Source: JAYENY01 sp964563465 (lineage in GTDB: Bacteria > Patescibacteriota > Minisyncoccia > Minisyncoccales > PEYH01). Taken from it: 5,770 nucleotides of DNA. Below, piece by piece: positions 1 through 5,770 of the stretch. The stretch lies in the NCBI GenBank assembly GCA_964563465.1, contig CAZLVZ010000031.1, positions 1 through 5,770 of the forward strand. The letters are read 5' to 3'. The notes beneath the pieces were generated by a model that did not search any database, had not been told where the DNA came from, and saw only the letters and a program-made list of their open reading frames with translations. The position numbers and the translations under genes are program-made. How positions within the stretch are numbered: position 1 is the first letter of the stretch; every line of letters starts with the position of its first letter.

Positions 1-877
1 CCTCTTCTCTGTTCATTAAATTGGCTTCAATAATTTTTAGTTCAATGTTATCACTAAAAATTTTATAGTCCTCTCCTGCTGCATCATCCAAAAATGTCAC
101 TATCTCTTGGTCGGCAATTTCTAAAAGTTTTTGCTTTGCATTTTCTAAGGCCTCTTTCGTTATCTTGTGGGCTATATCTTTTCTTCCCCCTTCCATTTTA
201 GCAAATGATTTACCGTAAATATCAAAATATAATTGGGGTGGAGAAAAATTTCTTAATCCTGGCACAGAGAAAGTGCAAGATTCAATATTATAATCTTCGC
301 CTGATTCACTGGCTATTACTGGAACATCAACAAAACCACCTTGAGGAATAACTATTTTCTCTTGAGCATGAAATTGTTTTGTTGGTTCGCTTGAAGAGAG
401 AAAGCGAGTCCCCTCAATCAAGCTAATAGTTCTGCTATGTTCGTTATAAACCCTAATTGTTCCTTGTGCCTTTTCTTCAACAGCCACTTCGGCCGAAGCG
501 AATTCTTTATTAAATGTTTTTTCTATTTCAAAAGGAATCGCTGGAATAATTGTCTTGGATAAATCAACTGGAGATAAAATAAACTCAGCGGTAGATGTAG
601 AATAAAGAATACTTGTATCAAATGTTAAAATATCTAATTTTGGCGAAATATCTACATTGATAACATTGGCAGTAGAAAAAAACCAATAAATTAAAATAAC
701 AAAAAGAAATAAAAATAATCCTACAAAAATCCTTTTTTTGGAAAAAATAATGCTATTCTTTTTCTCTATTTTTTCAATCTTTTTAATAGATTTTTTTTTC
801 AAAATCTCTTTGTTTTGACCCAAAATCTCTTTTTTCTTTTCTGGAGGAATAATGTCGTAAATTTTCTTTTTTGACAT
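1..877 (-). CDS. Membrane-anchored baseplate J/gp47-like protein, partial (C-terminus beyond the left edge)
   Basis: The reading frame is open from an ATG at 877 to the window edge, giving 292 complete codons and one extra base, so the C-terminus is missing. Residues 1-48 are very rich in Lys and Glu, suggesting a cytoplasmic, perhaps coiled segment. Residues about 50-70 form one hydrophobic, Phe/Leu/Ile-rich membrane helix, so a type II topology (N-in, C-out) is likely. The exported part, about residues 130-230, carries GTIRVYN (139-145), TRF (157-159), a stretch with VIPQGGFVDVPV, then GEDYNI (193-198) and FSVPGL (203-208). This order of GT-x-VYN, TRF, V-x-V-x-A and YNI resembles the baseplate J-like proteins often annotated in Parcubacteria-type genomes; that link is from memory. 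No other phage structural genes are present, so a cell-surface role is more likely than a prophage remnant. The ATG lies one base after the alaS stop, which suggests translational coupling, and no Shine-Dalgarno is visible. The true function is unknown. Confidence 0.75.
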   Translation of the reverse strand, partial: MSKKKIYDIIPPEKKKEILGQNKEILKKKSIKKIEKIEKKNSIIFSKKRIFVGLFLFLFVILIYWFFSTANVINVDISPKLDILTFDTSILYSTSTAEFILSPVDLSKTIIPAIPFEIEKTFNKEFASAEVAVEEKAQGTIRVYNEHSRTISLIEGTRFLSSSEPTKQFHAQEKIVIPQGGFVDVPVIASESGEDYNIESCTFSVPGLRNFSPPQLYFDIYGKSFAKMEGGRKDIAHKITKEALENAKQKLLEIADQEIVTFLDDAAGEDYKIFSDNIELKIIEANLMNREE

Positions 878-878
878 A

Positions 879-2639
879 TTAATTTAATATTGCTTTAATT
901 CTTCTAATGCCAGAGCCAACTGACTCTTGTTTAATAATTTTAAAATTACCAAGTTCTGAGGTATGTTTCGCGTGCGGACCAGCACAAATTTCTTTTGAGA
1001 AATCATCAATTGAATAAACGCTCACTCTTTCCGGATACTTCTCTTTAAAAAAAGACATTGCTCCACTTTCTAATGCATCTTTAAGTAGCATATTTTCCTT
1101 TTCTATTACTAAATCAGCTTTAATCTTTTCGTTAACTAAATGTTCTATTCTTTCTATTTCTTCGTCTGTTAATTTTCTATCAAAAGAAAAATCAAATCTT
1201 AATCGTTCTCTATTTATATCCGAACCCATCTGCCTTGCACTATCTCCTAAAATTTTTCTCAAAGCACTATGTAAAAGATGCGTAGCTGTATGAAGATTAA
1301 TCGCCTCTTTTTCCTCTGCTTCTTTTCCAATACCTCCAAACTTTTTTTCTGCCCCTGCGCGAGAAATCTTTTGATGTTCATTCAATGCATTATTAAACCC
1401 TTCTTTGTCAACTAAAAATCCTCTTTCTTGAGCAAGCTCTTCTGTAAGTTCTAATGGAAAACCGTATGTTTCAAAAAGAATAAAAGCATTTTTCCCACTA
1501 ATGATTTTTTCTGATTGCTGTTCTTTCAAAAGTTTTTCAAACTGAATCAATCCCCTATCTAATGCTTTACTAAAATCTTCTTCTTCTTTCTGAATAATTG
1601 TCAAAATTTCTTCTTGTTTAGATTTAAGTTCTGGATAAATATCTTTATAAAGTTCGATTACCTTTTTAGCTAAATCTGTCAAAAGATTATTACCCCCCTG
1701 TAAAATTCTTTTACATCTTATCGCCTTTCTCAATAATCTCCTTAAAATATATCCCTTGTCAACCTTAGACGGTATTATCCCCTCACTTATTAAAAAGCAA
1801 GACGCCTTAATATGATCAGCTATGATTCTTGATTCTTTAGAGTTTTTGTCTCTATCAATTATATCAATAAGCGGTTGAAATAAATCTGTTTCAAAAATTG
1901 TTTTCTTGCCTTGACTCGCGGCAGCTAATCGCACTAAACCTAGACCAGTATCAATACCCTTTTTCCCTCCTTTCTCTTCTATGGAAAAAATTTTCTTGGC
2001 ACTATCTTGATAATACTCATTAAAGACCAAACTCCAAAGTTCAACAAATCTTCCGCACTCGCAATCCAACGAACATTGTTCTTCTTTCTTGCACGGAATG
2101 CTAGTAAGATCATAATAAATATCTATTGTTGGTCCGCAAGGACCCTCTTCTCCTGTTGGTCCCCAAAAATTATCTTTTCTTCCCATGGCAATAATTCTTT
2201 TCTCTAAAATGTTGTTAGATAATAACACTTTTTTTGATTTAATGTCTTCCGGAGCCTGTGAATCACCCTTAAAATAACTAAACCACATTCTGTCTATTGA
2301 TAAACTACAAACTTCAAGTAAAAATTCAAGTGCCAATTTAACTGTTTCTTCTCTGAAATAATCATCAAAACTAAAATTACCAAGCATTTCAAAAAAGGTA
2401 AGATGACTCTTGTCTCCAACATCATTAATGTCGGAAGTCCTTAAACATTTTTGACAATTTGCTACTTTTTTGCCAAAGAGCGATTCCCCTTTTAGATAAT
2501 ATGGCTTGAATTGTTGCATTCCAGAAGTAGTGAAAAGAACAGAAGCATCACTTGGAATCAACGAATAAGCAGGCACAATTTTGTGTCCTTTTTTCTCAAA
2601 AAAATCCAAAAATTCCTGTCGCAAATTAAAAGAATCCAT
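879..2639 (-). CDS. alaS: Alanine--tRNA ligase, short form without C-Ala domain
   Basis: This cytosolic class II synthetase attaches alanine to tRNA-Ala. The 586-residue product is far shorter than the usual bacterial enzyme of about 875. The N-terminal catalytic core is complete: GHK/LIPSDASVLFTTSGMQQFK region (18-45), TFFEMLGNFSFDDYF (81-95), DNFWGPTGEEGPCGP (156-170), VELWSLVFNEY (199-209) and DTGLGLVRLAA (230-240). The tRNA-recognition region follows, with ADHIKASCFLISEGIIP (274-290) and KGYILRRLLRKAIR (295-308). The editing-domain zinc motif is present as HTATH (H450, H454) and CAGPH (C552, H556). Compared with the E. coli enzyme, the beta-barrel segment expected just before HTATH is missing, and the protein stops at GIRRIKAILN, so the C-Ala dimerisation/tRNA-binding domain is absent too. 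Four cysteines at 183, 189, 193 and 195 form a possible extra metal site. The gene starts 12 bp after the YkuK-like gene without a visible Shine-Dalgarno. The stop is TAA, so no frameshift explains the short length within the window. Confidence 0.97.
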   Translation of the reverse strand: MDSFNLRQEFLDFFEKKGHKIVPAYSLIPSDASVLFTTSGMQQFKPYYLKGESLFGKKVANCQKCLRTSDINDVGDKSHLTFFEMLGNFSFDDYFREETVKLALEFLLEVCSLSIDRMWFSYFKGDSQAPEDIKSKKVLLSNNILEKRIIAMGRKDNFWGPTGEEGPCGPTIDIYYDLTSIPCKKEEQCSLDCECGRFVELWSLVFNEYYQDSAKKIFSIEEKGGKKGIDTGLGLVRLAAASQGKKTIFETDLFQPLIDIIDRDKNSKESRIIADHIKASCFLISEGIIPSKVDKGYILRRLLRKAIRCKRILQGGNNLLTDLAKKVIELYKDIYPELKSKQEEILTIIQKEEEDFSKALDRGLIQFEKLLKEQQSEKIISGKNAFILFETYGFPLELTEELAQERGFLVDKEGFNNALNEHQKISRAGAEKKFGGIGKEAEEKEAINLHTATHLLHSALRKILGDSARQMGSDINRERLRFDFSFDRKLTDEEIERIEHLVNEKIKADLVIEKENMLLKDALESGAMSFFKEKYPERVSVYSIDDFSKEICAGPHAKHTSELGNFKIIKQESVGSGIRRIKAILN

Positions 2640-2651
2640 TTATTGATTTAT

Positions 2652-3161
2652 TTAACTAAATCTGTCAGCAACAATTGAGGCTACGAACGCATATGGCTTA
2701 ACTCTCGCTTCAAAACCATTGCTTCTAATTAATCCAACTAATTCTTTTATCATATCGCGGGTAGCTCCATTTGTTCCAATGTCTGCATGAATATAGTTAA
2801 ATTCATAATTTAATCCTTTTCCCAGTTCAACTCCCCTTTCTTTAATTTTATCTCTTAAAACCAAAGCCAAACGACAAGAGAGTAAAACCTCTTCTAAAAT
2901 TCTTTGATGAAGGTTATAAAATTTTCTATTATGATATTTTACTTTTTTCAAAAAGAATCTACCGCCAGCTCCCTTTCTCAAAATAACAATAGCAATAGGG
3001 AAAGACGGTTCTTCTGAAGAAGACGAATCACAACCCACAATTATTTCATAACTTTTTTTAGGTTGTTCTTGAATATATAGAAAGAGTTCATTTAAAACAT
3101 TTTCAAAATCCAAATCCCCTTTTGTCGGGTTATAAAATTTTCCCGAGATTATCTCTTCCAT
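2652..3161 (-). CDS. YkuK/DUF458-family RNase H-fold protein
   Basis: The 169-residue product resembles the B. subtilis YkuK family (DUF458), predicted to have a ribonuclease H-like fold; the cellular role of the family is not established to my knowledge. Family-like features are an N-terminal FYNPTKG (9-15), a first strand ending in IIVGCDSSSS (40-49), HADIGTNGATRDMIKE (125-140) and a C-terminal KPYAFVASIVADRFS (155-169). Candidate metal-binding acidic residues in RNase H order are D45, E90 or E91, D127 and D166; this assignment is inferred from position only. There is no signal peptide or membrane segment, so it should be cytosolic. It sits 13 bp after tpiA and 12 bp before alaS, in the middle of the presumed transcript. 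An AAGG lies only one base before the ATG, too close for a normal Shine-Dalgarno, but the family N-terminus begins right after this start and no better start is seen. Confidence 0.85.
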   Translation of the reverse strand: MEEIISGKFYNPTKGDLDFENVLNELFLYIQEQPKKSYEIIVGCDSSSSEEPSFPIAIVILRKGAGGRFFLKKVKYHNRKFYNLHQRILEEVLLSCRLALVLRDKIKERGVELGKGLNYEFNYIHADIGTNGATRDMIKELVGLIRSNGFEARVKPYAFVASIVADRFS

Positions 3162-3174
3162 GCCTTAAATCTTA

Positions 3175-3918
3175 TCAAAACTTATTCAAAATAGCAATAA
3201 ACTCTTTTGCTTTAAGCGACGCTCCTCCCACAAGAACTCCATCCATCATTGATTCTTTAATATATCCTTCAATAATGGAAAAATTAATACTTCCTCCATA
3301 AATAATTTTAATTTTCTTGGATAATCCTTTATTATAAGTTTTCGCCAGGGTTTTCTTAATTACAAGATTTATGCTCATTGCCTCGTCATAAGCACAATTT
3401 TTTCCTGTACCAATTGCCCAAAGCGGTTCGTAGGCAATTATTATCTTCTCAACCTGATTACGGCTAATACCCTCTAATCCTTCTTGAATTTGAGTTTGTA
3501 AAACTTGGAAGGTTTCCTCTGCTTCTTTTTCTTGCGAGCTTTCTCCTATACAAAAAATAGGAATAATCTTCTGGGCCAAACAAGCCTTTATTTTTTTATT
3601 AACTAATTCATTTGTCTCTCCCATCGCTCTTCTCTCGCTATGTCCTATAATCGCATACTTACATCCCATATTTTTGAGCATCTTAGCCGACACTTCTCCA
3701 GTATGGGTTCCCTCTTCCCAAAAAACATTTTGAGCCCCTATCTTTATTTTCTTTCCAGCCATCACACTTAAATCGTGAATATAAGTAAAGGGGGGACAAA
3801 TAATTATTTCTGTATTTTGTTTTTCTTGCAATCCCTTTTTTATATCCGAAAAAAGCTTCTTAGCACAAATTAAAGAAGAAGGATTACATTTCCAATTGGC
3901 AATAATTAGAATTTTCAT
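3175..3918 (-). CDS. tpiA: Triosephosphate isomerase
   Basis: This enzyme interconverts dihydroxyacetone phosphate and glyceraldehyde 3-phosphate in glycolysis, in the cytosol. The 247-residue length is normal for the family. All key motifs are visible: ANWKCN with N8 and catalytic K10, IGHSERR with electrophile H93, YEPLWAIGTG with catalytic base E164 followed by the flexible loop 6, YGGSI (207-211) and the phosphate-binding VGGASL (230-235). The residue after the catalytic Lys is Cys11 where many bacterial enzymes have Met; this is a tolerated variation. The ATG is fixed by the canonical N-terminus MKILIIANWK. It begins 10 bp after galT, with no clear Shine-Dalgarno in the gap. The stop is TGA followed directly by an in-frame TAA, a tandem stop. 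Placement after two sugar-metabolism genes fits a carbon-metabolism group. Confidence 0.98.
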   Translation of the reverse strand: MKILIIANWKCNPSSLICAKKLFSDIKKGLQEKQNTEIIICPPFTYIHDLSVMAGKKIKIGAQNVFWEEGTHTGEVSAKMLKNMGCKYAIIGHSERRAMGETNELVNKKIKACLAQKIIPIFCIGESSQEKEAEETFQVLQTQIQEGLEGISRNQVEKIIIAYEPLWAIGTGKNCAYDEAMSINLVIKKTLAKTYNKGLSKKIKIIYGGSINFSIIEGYIKESMMDGVLVGGASLKAKEFIAILNKF

Positions 3919-3928
3919 TACTAAATTA

Positions 3929-4990
3929 TTAAATCGTTTGTTTTCTTAAATACTCTGCTGCTTTTTCTGGCTCAATTGTTGAAATCTCTATGCCAGTGCA
4001 CAATTCAAAGCCAGCCAAAATAGATGTTTTTGGCGCGATTACCCAATGCCAATGATAATAATTATGATCTCTACCGTCACAAGGCGCAGTGTGTAAATAA
4101 AAGTTATAAGAAGGGTCATCTAACCCTTTATTGAGTTTTCTTAGCGCAACGAAAAACGCTTCGGCTAAATATTTTTTTTGTTCATCTGTAATCCTTTCAA
4201 AATAAGGAGAATGTTCCTTCGGAGTAATAGAAATTTGAAAAGCAGAGGTAGAGGCAAAAGGACAAATGACCAAAAATTCCTTGTTTTCAAATATTAAACG
4301 CTTTCTATTCTTTCTATCATCTTCGTTCATTAAACAGTAAGCGCACTTTTTGTGATGCTTGTAATATTCTTTTGCTCCAGCTAAACTCCTTTTAATCTTG
4401 GGATCAAGCACGGGCGTGGCAATAATCTGAGAATGTGGATGAGAAACAGAGGCCCCTGCTTCAACTCCATGATTATGAAAAATAGAAATATAGTTGAAGT
4501 GTGGTTCTTTCATTAATTCCACATATCTAGCTTGATAGACATCCAATACTTCCTTAATTTCTTCAAGATTAAATTCTGCTATCTGACGAGTGTGATCTCT
4601 AGTTACCACAACTTCAGCTGAACCATAGGCGTTCATAAGAGAATGAATCCCCTTCTTTCTAATATCAAATTCACTTTCCTGTGAAAAAGCAGGATATTTG
4701 TTTGGAATAACAATGACTGTCCAATCTTTAGGAATATCGGGTTTTTTACTTTTTCCATTCTGATAAAAATATAATTTAAATTTTCCTTTGCGAGAAATTA
4801 GAAGTGGCGGTAATTGTGTTTCAATGTTGCAAAAAAAGCAATCTTTTTTGGGCACTACTTTTATTATCCTCTTCTCTTTTTTAAAAGTTTCTGGTCTTTG
4901 AGCCCTTCCAGTAGCAATAACAACCCAATCGCCGGATATTAAAGAAAAACGAAGTTCTGAAGGAATCTTTGGTTTTTTATCTTTTAGCAT
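3929..4990 (-). CDS. galT: Galactose-1-phosphate uridylyltransferase family protein (HIT superfamily)
   Basis: The family transfers UMP between UDP-glucose and galactose 1-phosphate through a uridylylated histidine (Leloir pathway). The 353-residue length matches GalT. The active-site HPH is at 184-186, with H186 the expected nucleophile. Likely structural zinc ligands by comparison with E. coli GalT are C51, C54 (CFFC), H133 (in RDHTRQ) and H184. H300 (LHTAP) and H313/H315 (YYHWHW) match the second metal site of the E. coli enzyme. A second CxxC (C216, C219) lies between the two HIT-like halves. The end, AGFELCTGIEIS followed by PEKAAEYLR, is typical of GalT-like proteins. The start overlaps the glycosyltransferase gene by 14 bp and has an AGG at a good distance, so coupled translation is likely. 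Exact substrates are uncertain: related enzymes act on ADP- or other NDP-sugars, and no galK or galE is in the window to confirm galactose use. Confidence 0.85.
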   Translation of the reverse strand: MLKDKKPKIPSELRFSLISGDWVVIATGRAQRPETFKKEKRIIKVVPKKDCFFCNIETQLPPLLISRKGKFKLYFYQNGKSKKPDIPKDWTVIVIPNKYPAFSQESEFDIRKKGIHSLMNAYGSAEVVVTRDHTRQIAEFNLEEIKEVLDVYQARYVELMKEPHFNYISIFHNHGVEAGASVSHPHSQIIATPVLDPKIKRSLAGAKEYYKHHKKCAYCLMNEDDRKNRKRLIFENKEFLVICPFASTSAFQISITPKEHSPYFERITDEQKKYLAEAFFVALRKLNKGLDDPSYNFYLHTAPCDGRDHNYYHWHWVIAPKTSILAGFELCTGIEISTIEPEKAAEYLRKQTI

Positions 4991-5705
4991 ATCTACCTAA
5001 AATTAAATTTTTTCTAAGCTTAATTAAATCCAAAAACATTTTAACAATATTTTTGAGCTTAACTTTGCTTTCTAAATCATTTATCCATTTTACCGGAATT
5101 TCTTTTATTTTATAACCCAATCGTCTTGCTAAAATTAAGCTTTCAACATCAAAATTAAAACCATCTGTTTTTACCTTGGAAAAAATATCTTGTGCTGATT
5201 TTGCAGAAAAACCCTTGAATCCACATTGAGTATCTTGAATGTTCCAAAGTCCAATAATAAACTTTCTAATTAACTTAAAGCTGTCTCCAAAGATAACTTT
5301 TCTTATCCATGGCTGTGGCGGATCAAGAATTGCCCCCTTGACATCCCTAGAACCAATAACAACATCAAAGCCCTTTTCAAACCATGGCCACATTTTTTCT
5401 ACCTGATCAACAGAAGTAGAATTGTCTGCGTCTGTAAATAATCTATAATCCCCTTCTGCCTCAAGCATCCCCTGTTTAACCACAAATCCTTTTCCGTGAT
5501 TCTCTTTATTATCAATCAACCGTAAATTAGGAATTTTAGATTCTAAGTTTTTTATAACTTGAGCGGTATTGTCTTTAGAACCATCACTGACAACTACTAT
5601 TTCGTAATCATAGTTTTGTTTTTGCAAATAAGTATTGATAAAACTAAGTGTTTTTGGCAAACGCTTTTCTTCATTATAAGCAGGGATAACAATTGATAAT
5701 TTCAT
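4977..5705 (-). CDS. GT2-family glycosyltransferase, dolichyl/polyprenyl-phosphate glucosyltransferase-like
   Basis: The 242-residue product has a GT-A fold glycosyltransferase signature: KLSIVIPAYNEEKRLP (2-17), VVSDGSKDNT (38-47), NHGKGFVVKQG (69-79) and the metal/nucleotide DxD as TDADNST (91-97). The motifs GSRD (118-121) and DTQCGFKGF (158-166) with FNFDVE (183-188) are characteristic of the dolichyl-phosphate beta-glucosyltransferase (ALG5-like) branch. Such enzymes move a sugar from an NDP-sugar to a polyprenyl phosphate at the cytoplasmic face of the membrane; the actual sugar is not readable here. Unlike eukaryotic ALG5 there is no N-terminal membrane anchor. The C-terminus (about 216-242) is basic and amphipathic and could attach peripherally to the membrane. 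The ATG is set by the canonical start of the family. No Shine-Dalgarno is visible, but an extended -10 lies about 45 bp upstream. The overlap with the GalT gene suggests joint work in envelope glycan synthesis. Confidence 0.92.
   Translation of the reverse strand: MKLSIVIPAYNEEKRLPKTLSFINTYLQKQNYDYEIVVVSDGSKDNTAQVIKNLESKIPNLRLIDNKENHGKGFVVKQGMLEAEGDYRLFTDADNSTSVDQVEKMWPWFEKGFDVVIGSRDVKGAILDPPQPWIRKVIFGDSFKLIRKFIIGLWNIQDTQCGFKGFSAKSAQDIFSKVKTDGFNFDVESLILARRLGYKIKEIPVKWINDLESKVKLKNIVKMFLDLIKLRKNLILGRYAKR
4993..4998 (-). promoter_or_regulatory. Shine-Dalgarno-like site for the GalT gene
   Basis: On the minus strand AGGTAG lies just before the GalT ATG, with five bases between AGG and ATG. It sits inside the last codons of the glycosyltransferase gene. 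It is the only start in the window with a plausible Shine-Dalgarno at normal spacing, and it supports the overlapping ATG at 4990. Confidence 0.5.
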
Positions 5706-5746
5706 AAAATTATATTAATAATTTATCGTTGATTAATCATTCTTCT

Positions 5747-5755
5747 ATTGTATCA
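5747..5755 (-). promoter_or_regulatory. Candidate extended -10 promoter element for the gene cluster
   Basis: On the minus strand the bases read TGATACAAT, an extended -10 (TGn plus TACAAT) with one mismatch to TATAAT. A -35 box at the usual 17 bp spacing would start at the last base of the window, so it cannot be checked. Transcription would begin near 5740, leaving a leader of about 35 nt before the glycosyltransferase ATG. It is the only promoter-like element found in the short space before the first gene, but such motifs arise easily in AT-rich DNA. Confidence 0.45.
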
Positions 5756-5770
5756 GAAAATTGAAAAAAA

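Noticed and set aside
1..877. Prophage remnant suggested by the baseplate-J-like domain
   Set aside because: There is no tail, capsid, integrase or lysis gene nearby, and the protein has a membrane anchor and sits in an operon with housekeeping genes.
2007..2207. Plus-strand 66-codon open frame opposite alaS
   Set aside because: It lies wholly inside the conserved catalytic domain of alaS, has no ribosome binding site and its product shows no recognisable motif; it is an antisense shadow.
879..2639. AlaRS as a truncated pseudogene
   Set aside because: All catalytic and editing motifs are intact, the frame is clean and the next gene starts one base after the stop, so the short length looks natural.
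4999..5027. AT-rich imperfect inverted repeat around AAGCTT near the end of the glycosyltransferase gene
   Set aside because: It lies in Lys/Leu/Ile-rich coding sequence where such A/T symmetry is expected by chance, and there is no gene boundary that it could regulate.
5709..5714. Perfect TATAAT on the minus strand before the glycosyltransferase
   Set aside because: It ends three bases before the ATG, so transcription would start inside the coding sequence, and the -35 position (ATTAAT) is poor. The upstream extended -10 fits better.
1..5770. tRNA or rRNA genes, CRISPR arrays, insertion sequences, rho-independent terminators
   Set aside because: The strands were read for these, but non-coding space is limited to a few gaps of 1-13 bp and the 65-bp leader; no repeat array, transposase or GC-rich hairpin plus U-tract was seen.

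Overview
The window is a compact, AT-rich (roughly one third G+C by eye) bacterial chromosomal segment in which every gene lies on the minus strand. Transcription therefore runs from the right edge to the left edge. Several features point to a reduced-genome bacterium of the Patescibacteria/CPR type, most likely Parcubacteria-like. These are a very short alanyl-tRNA synthetase, a membrane-anchored protein resembling a baseplate-J/gp47 domain, a GalT of the kind common in such genomes, almost no intergenic DNA and few Shine-Dalgarno signals. The assignment rests on recalled family patterns, not on a search. The standard stop codons fit all genes, and no in-frame TGA occurs in any of them.

In transcription order: a short AT-rich leader with a good extended -10 element at the right edge (5706-5770); a GT2 glycosyltransferase resembling polyprenyl/dolichyl-phosphate glucosyltransferases (5705-4977); a galactose-1-phosphate uridylyltransferase-family enzyme overlapping it by 14 bp (4990-3929); triosephosphate isomerase (3918-3175); a YkuK/DUF458-type RNase H-fold protein (3161-2652); alanyl-tRNA synthetase (2639-879); and the N-terminal 292 codons of a membrane-anchored baseplate-J-like protein that runs off the left edge (877-1). 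Gaps between genes are -14, 10, 13, 12 and 1 bp, so the whole set looks like one operon or a read-through array.

The first two genes plausibly form a sugar-activation and sugar-transfer pair for cell-envelope glycans. TpiA is central glycolysis, AlaRS is translation, the YkuK-like protein is a putative nucleic-acid enzyme, and the last gene is an envelope protein. This is a housekeeping cluster of functionally mixed genes rather than a defence island, prophage or mobile element.

The points most worth a second look are the minimal AlaRS, which appears to lack both the beta-barrel part of the editing region and the C-terminal C-Ala domain, and the baseplate-J-like membrane protein directly behind it. 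I see no clear undescribed multi-gene system, no RNA genes, no CRISPR and no insertion sequences.
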